Source: an uncultured Clostridia bacterium (lineage in GTDB: Bacteria; Bacillota; Clostridia; TANB77; CAG-508). From it: DNA of 64,000 bases. Shown in pieces: positions 1 to 8,387 of the stretch (positions within the stretch are counted from its first letter, which is position 1; every line of letters starts with the position of its first letter). A program made the position numbers and the translations under genes. Location of the stretch: positions 62,001 through 126,000 of the forward strand of contig CANRNC010000001.1 of assembly GCA_947631915.1 (NCBI GenBank), written 5' to 3'. The notes under the pieces were generated by a model. It did not search any database and had not been told where the DNA came from. It saw only the letters and a list, made by a program, of their open reading frames with translations.

Positions 1-335
1 TTATAATATCTTGATAAAGCACTCTCTTCATAAGCAGTAGCTGTTCTACTTTTGACTTTTTTGTATACTGATTCCATTATATATTTATCTAAAGATTCTA
101 AATATAATACTACCGCATTCTCATATTTTTTTTCTAATGTTTCTTTATTCTCTTTACTCTTTTGATTATGGTTAATGTATTCATTATATGTTTTTATCAC
201 ATTATTTCTCTTAATAGAAATTAACATACTATTAATTCCAACTTTCGTCGGTATCAATAATTTAGTAATGGTTGTTGTTATTTTTGAGAAAAATGCTCCA
301 TCCGTTTTTGCCAATCTTAACCCTTTTTCTGGCAT
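1..335 (-). CDS. hypothetical protein, C-terminus cut by window edge
   Basis: An open frame starts at ATG 335 on the minus strand and runs off the left end of the window after 111 codons. An AGGGAGG ribosome binding site lies just upstream. The protein begins MPEKGLRLAKTDGAFFSK and is rich in Lys, Asn and Tyr; the visible part has no signal peptide and no domain I recognise. It starts 24 bases after the yqfD stop, so it is probably the third gene of the yqfC-yqfD transcript. A sporulation role is only suggested by that position. Confidence 0.6.
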   Translation of the reverse strand, partial: MPEKGLRLAKTDGAFFSKITTTITKLLIPTKVGINSMLISIKRNNVIKTYNEYINHNQKSKENKETLEKKYENAVVLYLESLDKYIMESVYKKVKSRTATAYEESALSRYY

Positions 336-359
336 GCTAATCCTCCCTTTCTTTTGCAT

Positions 360-878
360 TTATTGTATATTGATGTCTATCTTTTTTTCTACTCCAATAT
401 TTTCCAATCTTTCATATATTAATTGAACTTCTATTCCTCCATCAATTTCTTTCTCATTGACTCTTTTATTTATTATATTCGATGTATCTCCTATTTCTTC
501 GGAAAGTTGACTTTCCAATTCTTTAAGCATGTTTTTTTTCAACTCGTCATAATTATATACTTTTTTCACACTAGTAACTTCTTCATATTGGTCAATCCCT
601 AGTTCAATAGGCAAATAAAAATCAGAAAATATTCTTAATTTTTTTCTTTCATTTATTGTATCATATTTTTCAAAATTTGGAATACTTTTGTATAAATTTA
701 TTCGAAAATTATTAAATTTTAGAAAATATCTTTTTTCAGAATTTCCTGTATATGTGTCTTCATCTTGTTCATATTTCATGCTTTTAGAGGTTTCATACCA
801 AACTCTCGCTTCTATTTCTGCTTCACTATGTACATATCTTGTTCCTGTATATTTACCTTCCATCCAACCGAGCCACAA
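360..878 (-). CDS. yqfD: YqfD sporulation protein, C-terminal segment (downstream frame)
   Basis: This is the downstream frame of yqfD. The functional continuation starts at base 869 (GGT TGG ATG GAA), after the upstream frame meets a CGG codon at 870-868 and one base is skipped. The joined protein reads ...ILVAGWMEGKYTG..., then the charged C-terminal half (about 170 residues) typical of YqfD. The combined length, close to 398 residues, matches the family. An ATG upstream of the segment could only start a truncated product; there is no good ribosome binding site for it, so a separate gene is unlikely. Confidence 0.85.
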   Translation of the reverse strand: MWLGWMEGKYTGTRYVHSEAEIEARVWYETSKSMKYEQDEDTYTGNSEKRYFLKFNNFRINLYKSIPNFEKYDTINERKKLRIFSDFYLPIELGIDQYEEVTSVKKVYNYDELKKNMLKELESQLSEEIGDTSNIINKRVNEKEIDGGIEVQLIYERLENIGVEKKIDINIQ

Positions 879-1554
879 GAATAGTTCCTTCTGTTACAAC
901 ATCTCCTATTTTTACTAGGGGAGTGCCACTTCTAGCATTTATTTTTGTTATTACTCCTGCTTTATTTGCTACTATATTACAATAGTCATTTTTATCTATT
1001 ATCTCTGGTTTTTCTGTATTTTCTACTATTTTTACAATAGCATTTGTACCATTTAAATCTATACTCATCCATGCAATATCATTTCTTTTTAATCTTATTT
1101 GTCTTATTATTTCATCAGTATCAATTTTTGATTTTAGTACTCCGATTACTATTCCTTTTTCATTTAATTCTTCTAAAATTTCTTTTGTTTCTATTTTTTC
1201 ATTTCCTAATATCTCAATATTCCATATAAATCTAGAAGTAGTAAATATACTTAAAATAATTATTAGTAATGCTATTACAAAAATCTTTCTCTTTTTATAT
1301 CTATTTAATATGAATGGTAGTCCCTTTTTACTATTTATAGCTACTCTACATTTAGTTTTTCTCGCAATATTTTTAACCTTTTTAAAATCCTTTATGCTAA
1401 TATTAGTTTGTAAATATGTTGATTTTTGTCTTCTCATGTTCCATAGAAGTATTCCTTTACTTATGCACATATTTATAAACCTTTCAATAAAATATCCTTC
1501 TACTGATATATTAACATATCCACTAATATAACCTAATAAGATTTTAAATATCAC
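853..1554 (-). CDS. yqfD: YqfD sporulation protein, N-terminal segment (upstream frame)
   Basis: YqfD is a membrane protein made during sporulation and always paired with YqfC; its biochemical role is unknown. This segment carries the N-terminal part, a transmembrane helix near residues 90-112 (rich in Ile/Leu/Val, after the basic stretch RYKKRKIF) and the start of the extracellular region, ending with the conserved turn GDVVTEGTILVA. The upstream frame then reads CGG (bases 870-868) and stops soon after; skipping the C restores the family sequence in the 360-878 segment. The start codon directly follows the yqfC stop, so the two genes are co-transcribed. Identity is certain; whether the shift is biological or an assembly error is not. 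Confidence 0.9.
   Translation of the reverse strand: MIFKILLGYISGYVNISVEGYFIERFINMCISKGILLWNMRRQKSTYLQTNISIKDFKKVKNIARKTKCRVAINSKKGLPFILNRYKKRKIFVIALLIIILSIFTTSRFIWNIEILGNEKIETKEILEELNEKGIVIGVLKSKIDTDEIIRQIRLKRNDIAWMSIDLNGTNAIVKIVENTEKPEIIDKNDYCNIVANKAGVITKINARSGTPLVKIGDVVTEGTILVARLDGR
868..870 (-). other. in-frame CGG, apparent +1 shift site in yqfD
   Basis: Coding strand reads GTG GCT CGG TTG GAT in the upstream frame. Removing or skipping the C gives GCT GGT TGG ATG GAA GGT AAA, which is the YqfD family sequence. The restored glycine sits where the family usually has Gly. Confidence 0.75.
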
Positions 1555-1863
1555 TTATTTTTCCTCCATCTCATCATCTTCGTAACTTTCAAAATTTATA
1601 CTATCTATTTTTCCAGTAATTTTCATATCATCTTGATTCATTTGTATTAATTTTAAATTAAGACCATTTACATTAATAAGCCCTATATGTGTATTTACTT
1701 TTATATAAAAATCCTCATATTCCATAATGTTTTTATAATTTTCAATTAGCATCTCTTCAAATCCCAAGATTGAAATTTTAGGTATATTAGAAACAACTTC
1801 TGGTGGCATTTCTAATAATTCATTTATTCGATTCATACTCCTAGCTATTTTTCTTTTTTTCAA
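1555..1863 (-). CDS. yqfC: YqfC / YabP-family sporulation protein
   Basis: A 102-residue protein of the YabP/YqfC family, whose members are made in the mother cell during sporulation and associate with the forming spore coat. The sequence has the short basic N-terminus MKKRKIARS, the family-typical segment 'PKISILGFEEMLIENYK' and an acidic tail. The stop codon abuts the yqfD start. Gene pair and order (yqfC then yqfD) are as in Bacillus and Clostridium. In those genomes the pair is controlled by sigma-E; no promoter was resolved here. Confidence 0.9.
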   Translation of the reverse strand: MKKRKIARSMNRINELLEMPPEVVSNIPKISILGFEEMLIENYKNIMEYEDFYIKVNTHIGLINVNGLNLKLIQMNQDDMKITGKIDSINFESYEDDEMEEK

Positions 1864-1886
1864 TTATATTATCTCCTCACTCTTAA

Positions 1887-2693
1887 TTATCTTTCGAAGT
1901 CATTTATACTTCTAAATTCATATCCCATTTCTTTTATTTTTTTTATTACTTCGTCCAATATTTCTGAATTATCTTTTGATGTAGAATGTAATAATATTAC
2001 ACAACCGGGATGTATATTTGATAATATTTTTTCTTTTCCATATTCTGTTCTTCCTTGTTTCGCTTCATCCCAATCGTCATATGCGAAACTCCACATTACT
2101 GTTGTATATCCTAAATTATTTGTTATAGCTAGTGTTCTTTCACTATACTCTCCTTTTGGAGGTCTTATATATTTCATTTCATACCCTGTTTTTTCATATA
2201 CTGCTGTTTGTAATTTTACTACTTCTTGCTTTATTTCTTCATCTGATAAGTCCGGCATACTGTGATGATTTACAGTGTGATTACCGACAATATGTCCTTC
2301 GTCAACCATTCTCTGTACAATTTCTCCTGCTGTGTTAAGATAGTGTCCTGTTATAAAAAAAGTTGCCTTAACATCGTTTTCCTTTAAAGCATCTAGAATT
2401 TTTTCAGTATATCCTGCTTCATATCCTCCATCAAATGTAAGATACACATACTTTTTATCTTTATTTCCCATTGCAATACCATTGTACTGCTCCATTAATT
2501 TTATATTAGTAGCTCCTAAATCCGGTTGTTGATTATTATTTGCTCTTTTTACTCCCCATCCAATTTTCGTATTACTTAAAGTTGTACTACTAGTCATAAC
2601 ACTTTCTTTATAGTGATCATTAAAAGTAATTATAAATGCAATAGTAAGTATCACTACAATTCCTGTTGAGATTCTTATTATTCTTTTTTTCAT
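1887..2693 (-). CDS. pdaA: polysaccharide deacetylase, PdaA type (spore cortex muramic delta-lactam)
   Basis: A 268-residue NodB-family deacetylase with one N-terminal membrane anchor (about residues 5-24). Motifs in order: YLTFDGGYEAGY (metal-binding Asp), GHIVGNHTVNHH (metal-binding histidines), RPPKGEYS and VILLHS. The pattern GVKR...QP ahead of the domain and the TFDxGYE form are those of PdaA, which removes the N-acetyl group from muramic acid on the way to muramic delta-lactam in spore cortex. It lies 23 bases upstream of yqfC on the same strand, which supports a sporulation role. The start has a purine-rich site (AAGGAG) seven bases upstream. Confidence 0.88.
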   Translation of the reverse strand: MKKRIIRISTGIVVILTIAFIITFNDHYKESVMTSSTTLSNTKIGWGVKRANNNQQPDLGATNIKLMEQYNGIAMGNKDKKYVYLTFDGGYEAGYTEKILDALKENDVKATFFITGHYLNTAGEIVQRMVDEGHIVGNHTVNHHSMPDLSDEEIKQEVVKLQTAVYEKTGYEMKYIRPPKGEYSERTLAITNNLGYTTVMWSFAYDDWDEAKQGRTEYGKEKILSNIHPGCVILLHSTSKDNSEILDEVIKKIKEMGYEFRSINDFER

Positions 2694-2813
2694 AATATCT
2701 CCTTCCTTTTTCTATTTCTATGATTTCTATTTAGATATTATTACTTCAATATAAAGAATCCTCACAATTATTATACAAAATATAGATAGCTAATTTAGCT
2801 ATCTATATTTATA

Positions 2814-4136
2814 TTATTCAATTTTACACTTTTCAATTTTAACGAAATTGGTTATTGCTATTAATGCTCCTATTAAAAATATTAGCATATGTCTATAGAC
2901 AAACCTATAATGTAATACTGTATGATTCGATAGTACTATATACCACACAAATGGCATTAACAAAATAATAAATATTGGTATATTTTGTTTTATATATTCT
3001 GATTTTTCCCTTATTTTAATCTTTATCCTGTTAAAGTTAAGCATTATAATATATGAGCTTATAACAATAAATACCATAATATAAGCAAAATTCTGCACAC
3101 AAAATACTTTTATCATTTGCCCTATTGTTACATCTGTTAGAGGATTATTTAAAGTTGTTCTATATATAACTTGTGTTATTGCTGAATTTATTATCTCTGG
3201 ATCATACACTATTGAATACAATATCCATTTGCTTATCCAAGTAGTGGCATATCCAATTAACCATACTATACTAGATTTTACTATTAATTTTATATAAAAA
3301 TCATAACTCAATTCTTTATTTGTTTTTTGATTATACAATATATAAATATATAATGGAATAGCCAATGTTATTAGTGGTACTGTTAAATAATCTATAAAAT
3401 TGGTTATAGACGCTACTATAAATGTATATATATATACATTCTCTTTCTTTATGTTATCTATATATTTTAATAACATTATACTTGTTATCATCATTACTAT
3501 AAATACAGGTGCACTTTCTAATGAATAGGATGCAAGAAAATAATTTTGCACTATTAATGCAAATGCATATATTATCATTTCTTTTATTCCTATTTTTTTA
3601 CTTATCAAATACATTAAATAAGTGAATAATGCTATAAATACTAAAAATAATATTGCTCGTATTTCACTAATGTTAAAGAATATTAGTAATACTCTCAAAA
3701 ATGGCAAATAACCATGCCAATATCTCGCATAAGTAATTGATGTTTCTATATTTCCGTTTAAGAATTCGCTTAACTCTCCAACTGGATCATACTCTTCTTT
3801 ATTAATAGAAACAGCCTCATTCACCGTATCTGATATTGTTTCTTTTGTTAATCCGCTTTTGTAATTTTTCCTTGCACTCATATATGAATAAATTGGATTC
3901 TTATTATCTATCGAATATGCTTCATTTATCATTAATGCATCAGTATAATTATTATTTACTATGTCAAATTCTTTGGAAAAGTAATAAAAATTTCCTTCTC
4001 TCAATAATACTTCTGAAGATTCTTTAACGTTTTCCTCGATCCAACTAGATGGAAATAATGAAGTTATAATGAGCAAAAAATTAAATGCAAAAAATAATAT
4101 AATGAATACTATTATATATCTAAAAACTTTTTTCAT
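2814..4136 (-). CDS. polytopic membrane protein, possible GT-C type glycosyltransferase
   Basis: A 440-residue protein with an N-terminal helix (about residues 5-28), a soluble loop to about residue 145, and then eight to ten hydrophobic helices. No motif certain enough to name the family was found. It starts nine bases after the stop of a DPM-like GT2 gene, and pairs of this kind commonly make a polyprenyl-phosphate sugar and then transfer the sugar outside the membrane. A GT-C transferase or a carbohydrate-related membrane protein is therefore plausible, but this is inference from layout and topology. Confidence 0.5.
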   Translation of the reverse strand: MKKVFRYIIVFIILFFAFNFLLIITSLFPSSWIEENVKESSEVLLREGNFYYFSKEFDIVNNNYTDALMINEAYSIDNKNPIYSYMSARKNYKSGLTKETISDTVNEAVSINKEEYDPVGELSEFLNGNIETSITYARYWHGYLPFLRVLLIFFNISEIRAILFLVFIALFTYLMYLISKKIGIKEMIIYAFALIVQNYFLASYSLESAPVFIVMMITSIMLLKYIDNIKKENVYIYTFIVASITNFIDYLTVPLITLAIPLYIYILYNQKTNKELSYDFYIKLIVKSSIVWLIGYATTWISKWILYSIVYDPEIINSAITQVIYRTTLNNPLTDVTIGQMIKVFCVQNFAYIMVFIVISSYIIMLNFNRIKIKIREKSEYIKQNIPIFIILLMPFVWYIVLSNHTVLHYRFVYRHMLIFLIGALIAITNFVKIEKCKIE

Positions 4137-4144
4137 CTTTAATA

Positions 4145-4855
4145 TTATTCCTTTATAATATATTTTTCTTTGTTTATTTTTAAGTCAATTATCAATCCTA
4201 AATGTCTAAATCCATCTCTTATAGTTCTCAAATGTGACTTTTTATTTCTTAAATCTTTTCGTAAACTTGTTTTTACTTCTAATAACTTTAAGCCATTAAT
4301 TTGAGATTTGATTATCATCTCACTTGCGTACTCCATCCCACCTTGCGAAAGATTTATTCTTTTTATACTGTCTATATTGTATGCTCTTAATCCACAATGG
4401 TAATCATGTATAGGAGTATGAAAAAAAGCATTTGCAAGTTTAGATAGAAAATTTACTCCTATCTTATGTGACAATGACATAGCATTTTTATCTATTCCTC
4501 CTGCAAATCTGTTTCCAACTACTAAATCATAACCTTCTCGTAACCCCTTTACGAATTCATCTAAATTTGAAAAGTCATAACTTCCATCACAGTCTCCCAT
4601 TATGCAATATTTTCCGTTTGCATTTTTCGTGCCATTTATTAGTGTATTTCCATATCCCTTTTCCTTACATATTACTACTCTTGCCCCATTTTTTCTTGCA
4701 ATTTTTAAACTGTTGTCTATACTATTATTATCAGCTACTAATATTTCAGCATTTAAATGTTTTCCATGTATATATTCTTTTATCTCTTCTATACAATATT
4801 GCAATGTATTTTCTTCATTTAAACATGGCAATAAAAATGTTATTTCGTATTCCAT
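4145..4855 (-). CDS. family 2 glycosyltransferase, dolichol-phosphate-mannose-synthase-like
   Basis: A 236-residue GT-A fold enzyme. Motifs: PCLNEENTL at the N-terminus, the nucleotide-sugar/metal site in MGDCDGSYDF, VVGNRFAGGI, and DYHCGLRAY, the last being characteristic of bacterial DPM1-like enzymes. These transfer a hexose from a nucleotide sugar to polyprenyl phosphate at the cytoplasmic face. No C-terminal membrane helices are present, so it is the short soluble form. It is followed by a polytopic membrane protein that may use the product. Confidence 0.82.
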   Translation of the reverse strand: MEYEITFLLPCLNEENTLQYCIEEIKEYIHGKHLNAEILVADNNSIDNSLKIARKNGARVVICKEKGYGNTLINGTKNANGKYCIMGDCDGSYDFSNLDEFVKGLREGYDLVVGNRFAGGIDKNAMSLSHKIGVNFLSKLANAFFHTPIHDYHCGLRAYNIDSIKRINLSQGGMEYASEMIIKSQINGLKLLEVKTSLRKDLRNKKSHLRTIRDGFRHLGLIIDLKINKEKYIIKE

Positions 4856-5085
4856 ATATTACTCCATTCCTGCTATTTTCGCAATATATTTATAATAGTA
4901 ACATAATTAATTTTTCATGTCAAACTTTGTAATGTGCTTAGATTTTATACACTTTATAGCATTTCATTTTTGTTTTTATATTATTTTTACGTATGTATTA
5001 TTTACTGATAATTCCATGTATAAGAAGTTAAGTTTTACCAACTGTTTTAATTCTTCTGATTTATTTATATTTTTATATCTTATTC

Positions 5086-5114
5086 TTGACATTATTGTAT
5101 TTTTAGAATAGTAT
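5086..5114 (+). promoter_or_regulatory. sigma-A promoter of agrA-agrC
   Basis: TTGACA at 5086-5091 and TAGTAT at 5109-5114 with a 17-base spacer, 58 bases before the agrA start. The rest of the 316-base gap between 4855 and 5172 is AT-rich and shows no gene. Confidence 0.7.
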
Positions 5115-5171
5115 TATTGAAGTTAATTGGAAAAATTAGGTAAATTTTATATTTTTATTGGGAGCGAAAAT

Positions 5172-5906
5172 ATGTTGAATTTTGTATTATGTGATGATAA
5201 TCCATCTTTTCTACACGGATTGGAAATCATGCTTTCTAAATTATTAATAAAACATAATTTAGATGCAAAAATTGGTTTTAAAACTGACTCCACCTCTAAA
5301 TTGTTGGAGTATGTAAGTAGTAATTCCGTTAATGTACTCTTTCTTGATATAACTTTAAAAGATAAAAATGTTGGACTAAATGTAGCTGAAGAAATAAGAA
5401 AAATCAATAAGAACGTTCAATTAATTTTTACTACTGCTCATTTTGAATTTGTAATGGAGGCTTATAAAGTTAATGCATTTGATTATTTAGTAAAACCTAT
5501 TTCACAAGATAAACTTGAAGAAACTTTATTAAGATTAATTGATTATATTGATAATTCTAATTGCCGTTTTATAAAAATTAATGGTTCAACATTTGTTAAT
5601 CAAAATGATATTGAGTATATCAAAAAAGAAGGAATGAAATTAGTCTATTGCACTAAAGATGCAGAATATGAATCATATAGTTCTTTTACAAAAATTATGA
5701 ATGTGTTGCCTCATGATTTTGTTAGATGTCATAAATCATTTATAGCAAATATTTCAAATATTCAACATATTGAAACTAACACTAATACTATATTCTTTAA
5801 TAATGGTAGCAAATGCTATATAGGACCAAGCTATAAAAACAATTTTATGGAGGTGATAAAATTTGGAAATTCTTCAAAAAATTTGGACATCACTAATCAC
5901 GCCTAA
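5172..5906 (+). CDS. agrA: LytTR response regulator, AgrA-like
   Basis: A 244-residue two-component regulator: a receiver domain (residues 1 to about 120, acidic pocket Asp8-Asp9, phosphoacceptor Asp59 in FLDITLKD, conserved Lys in YLVKPIS) followed by a LytTR DNA-binding domain (about 140-240, with IEYIKKEGMKLVY and FVRCHKSFIAN). LytTR regulators of this kind bind direct repeats upstream of peptide-quorum-sensing genes. The start at 5172 is chosen because GGGAGCG lies eight bases upstream; an in-frame start at 5127 has no such site. The gene overlaps agrC by 44 bases and faces agrB-agrD. Confidence 0.88.
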   Translation: MLNFVLCDDNPSFLHGLEIMLSKLLIKHNLDAKIGFKTDSTSKLLEYVSSNSVNVLFLDITLKDKNVGLNVAEEIRKINKNVQLIFTTAHFEFVMEAYKVNAFDYLVKPISQDKLEETLLRLIDYIDNSNCRFIKINGSTFVNQNDIEYIKKEGMKLVYCTKDAEYESYSSFTKIMNVLPHDFVRCHKSFIANISNIQHIETNTNTIFFNNGSKCYIGPSYKNNFMEVIKFGNSSKNLDITNHA

Positions 5907-7236
5907 TGACGGTCTAACTGCTATAATATTTAATAAATTTGGTATACCTTTTATATTTATCGAATTAAGTGTTAATGTATTACTTTTTACAACTATTTTA
6001 GATATTAAGTGCAATAAAAAGCAAAAAATTTTATATATTATACTATATGCTCTTTTGGTTGGTATTAATAATACAGTAATAGAAAAGCCCTATAGCTCTT
6101 ATATAAATATGATTGTTTGTCCTATCTTAATATACTTTATATTTCATGCAGGTTTATTAAAAAGTATACTCGCAGAAGTGATTCCTACAATTATTTCACT
6201 TCCTATAGAATTAATCTTTACTAGGCTTTTTCTAATAATTTTTAATATTCCATATGAAGCTGTTTATAATACTCCTTTACTTCGAATAATATCAACTTTA
6301 TTTATATACCTTTGTGTTTTTATAACTTATTTAATAATTAAAAAATATAAGTATTCAATATCAGTAACAGATTCTTTGAGTAAACGTAATAAGCTAGTTA
6401 TATTCGTAAATTCAATAATAGGAGCAATTACTATTGCCACTCAATTCTATCTAATAGGATATTATTATGATACTCTTCCTTTAGGAATAATTCTTTTAAG
6501 TATTCTTACATTAGTAGCTTATTTTTCTATTAGCATTTTTAGCTTATTTAAAACTACAAAACTAGAAATAACAAGTCAAAATTTAGAACAAGCTCAAGAT
6601 TATAATATGACTTTAAAGGTTTTATATGATGATATTCGTACTTTCAGACATGACTTTGGCAATATTGTTCAAGCAATAGGTGGTTATGTAGAAACAAATG
6701 ATATCAATGGTTTAAAAGAATATTATAAGCAACTTAAAATAGACTGTGAAGATATTAAGAGTTTAGAGATGTTAAATCCAACATTAATAGATAACCCTGC
6801 TGTATACAGTTTACTTTCTGCAAAATATCATAAAGCTGCAAGTTTAGGTATAGAAATGAAAATTCATATATCGCTTAAATTAGCTGATCTAAATATGAAG
6901 ATTTATGAATTCACTAGAGTACTTGGTATTCTACTAGATAATGCTATTGAAGCATGTGAAAATTGCGATGAAAAAATTATTAATTTAGAAATTAGAAGAG
7001 ATGAAAAATGTCCTAGACAATTATTGTTAATTCAAAATACTTATTTAGATAAAAATGTTGATTTAGATAGAATTCGTGAAAAAGGTTATACTTCTAAAAC
7101 AAGTAGTGACGGTAAACCTCATGGATTAGGCTTATGGGAGGTAGATAAAATCTTAAAGAAATCTAAAAATCTAAATTTATATACAACAAAAGATTCATAT
7201 TTCTTTACACAACAGTTAGAAATATATGATAAATAA
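5863..7236 (+). CDS. agrC: AgrC-like membrane histidine kinase (quorum sensor)
   Basis: A 457-residue sensor with six or seven N-terminal membrane helices (about residues 20-230), a dimerisation segment with the phosphoacceptor histidine in FRHDFGN, and a GHKL ATPase domain (N box LLDNAIEACE, G box HGLGLWEVDK). This is the HPK10 layout of peptide pheromone receptors. The start is TTG at 5863, with a perfect GGAGGTGAT site five bases upstream inside agrA, so agrA and agrC are translationally coupled. The ligand is expected to be the cyclic peptide from the agrD gene at 7422-7544. Confidence 0.88.
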   Translation: MEILQKIWTSLITPNDGLTAIIFNKFGIPFIFIELSVNVLLFTTILDIKCNKKQKILYIILYALLVGINNTVIEKPYSSYINMIVCPILIYFIFHAGLLKSILAEVIPTIISLPIELIFTRLFLIIFNIPYEAVYNTPLLRIISTLFIYLCVFITYLIIKKYKYSISVTDSLSKRNKLVIFVNSIIGAITIATQFYLIGYYYDTLPLGIILLSILTLVAYFSISIFSLFKTTKLEITSQNLEQAQDYNMTLKVLYDDIRTFRHDFGNIVQAIGGYVETNDINGLKEYYKQLKIDCEDIKSLEMLNPTLIDNPAVYSLLSAKYHKAASLGIEMKIHISLKLADLNMKIYEFTRVLGILLDNAIEACENCDEKIINLEIRRDEKCPRQLLLIQNTYLDKNVDLDRIREKGYTSKTSSDGKPHGLGLWEVDKILKKSKNLNLYTTKDSYFFTQQLEIYDK

Positions 7237-7257
7237 TTTATATTCTTGAAATGACTC

Positions 7258-7287
7258 AAAAGACTGGAAAATAAATTCCAGTCTTTT
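7258..7287 (+). terminator. terminator after agrC
   Basis: Twelve-base perfect stem (AAAAGACTGGAA / TTCCAGTCTTTT) with a six-base loop, 21 bases after the agrC stop. The stem is AT-rich at its foot and could work in both directions. Confidence 0.7.
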
Positions 7288-7421
7288 AATATGCAATAAA
7301 TAAAAGGCCACTTGGATTCTTCCAAATAACCTTATATTTATTTGTAAGCTTTTAAGTTTATGATAGGTTGCTTCTATCACTTTAAGGAAATTTTTTTACT
7401 TTTAAATTAATAATTTATGTA

Positions 7422-7544
7422 TTATTTGTCTTTTTTTATTAAAGATGCTGGCATTTTAGGTTGATGTAACATACCTATTGCCCAACAACTTGCACTTGCA
7501 TTCTTTGCAGTTTTTTCTGCAATTTTAGCTAGCGTTTTTACCAT
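7422..7544 (-). CDS. agrD: AgrD cyclic lactone autoinducer precursor
   Basis: A 40-residue peptide starting at ATG 7544 behind GAGGAGGG. It has an amphipathic N-terminus (MVKTLAKIAEKTAKN), a small-residue patch ending in Cys20 (NASASC), and the C-terminal recognition segment HQPKMPASL that marks AgrD-type precursors. Cys20 is the expected thiolactone nucleophile. The ring most likely spans Cys20 to between Gly24 and Leu26 (WAIGML); the exact C-terminus cannot be read from sequence. It lies 78 bases downstream of agrB, the processing protease, and converges on agrA-agrC. It is easily missed because it is so short. Confidence 0.9.
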   Translation of the reverse strand: MVKTLAKIAEKTAKNASASCWAIGMLHQPKMPASLIKKDK

Positions 7545-7622
7545 ATTATATCCCTCCTCTTTAGTAAAATTTATATAATTAAAAAGTTTCTTGCCGGCTA
7601 AGATACTTTTAAATTATCAAAA

Positions 7623-8240
7623 TTAATCTACATAAACTTCATATCCGTATTTATTATGATATAATTTATACATAGGTCTTGTTATGAAAATTGAATGAAT
7701 TAAACAGCCTATAATTAGTATATTTGAGATGATAATATATTTATCCTGTAGTATTATTGCTACACCCAAAGTTAAAGTCATAGTTATATATGACATTATC
7801 TTTTTTAATCTTCTTTCCTTTTTTCTCAAAATTGGTACATTTTCTGTATCTGCTGGGGCGTATATGCTTATTACTATCATACTAAATATCCATACCAAAA
7901 TAACGGCTATAAATCTATATTCGCTTTGTATAAAAGGTAAGTTTTTACTTATTAATGCATTTCCTGAATAAATTAATGGTGTTGTAATCATACAGGCTAA
8001 ATGTGTTTTTGCATGTACTCCTCCAACAAAATACTTATATGGAAGTAACATTATATAAGCCAATACTGTTAATTTTAGTACTCCTAGTAATTGTGCTATA
8101 AGTAAAGTTATAAATAATTTAGGAATTTCTCCTATAAGCATTTGTAATCCATAATTTATTGCTTCTATACGTTCTTCATCTAGTTCTGGCATTTCTTTTT
8201 TTATTTTTGTTAAAATAAAATCACAAATTTTATCAATCAT
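7623..8240 (-). CDS. agrB: AgrB autoinducer-processing membrane peptidase
   Basis: A 205-residue integral membrane protein of the AgrB family, which cleaves the AgrD C-terminal tail and forms the thiolactone. The catalytic His and Cys are visible in GGVHAKTHLACMITT, and the family's PYKYFVGG precedes them. Four to six hydrophobic segments follow. It is upstream of and co-directional with agrD. The family and the partner gene leave little doubt. Confidence 0.92.
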   Translation of the reverse strand: MIDKICDFILTKIKKEMPELDEERIEAINYGLQMLIGEIPKLFITLLIAQLLGVLKLTVLAYIMLLPYKYFVGGVHAKTHLACMITTPLIYSGNALISKNLPFIQSEYRFIAVILVWIFSMIVISIYAPADTENVPILRKKERRLKKIMSYITMTLTLGVAIILQDKYIIISNILIIGCLIHSIFITRPMYKLYHNKYGYEVYVD

Positions 8241-8323
8241 GTTCTCGTATTCCTTTTATCAAATTTAGCATAGTAATTTTACACCTTTGTTCACATTTTA
8301 TTATACTTTATTTATAAAAAGCA

Positions 8324-8372
8324 AAAAATCATTTACGAAATTTGTCGATTTTTATTTTCGTAAATGATTTTT
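8324..8372 (-). terminator. terminator after RluA-family gene
   Basis: Seventeen-base perfect inverted repeat (AAAAATCATTTACGAAA and its complement) with a 15-base loop, ending in a T run on the minus strand. It separates the 8388-9059 gene from agrB-agrD. Confidence 0.75.
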
Positions 8373-8387
8373 AATTTATTATGAACC

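Noticed and set aside
853..878. Reading 360-878 and 853-1554 as two separate genes
   Set aside because: Together they give one YqfD of normal length with a single-base break; the second ORF has no ribosome binding site.
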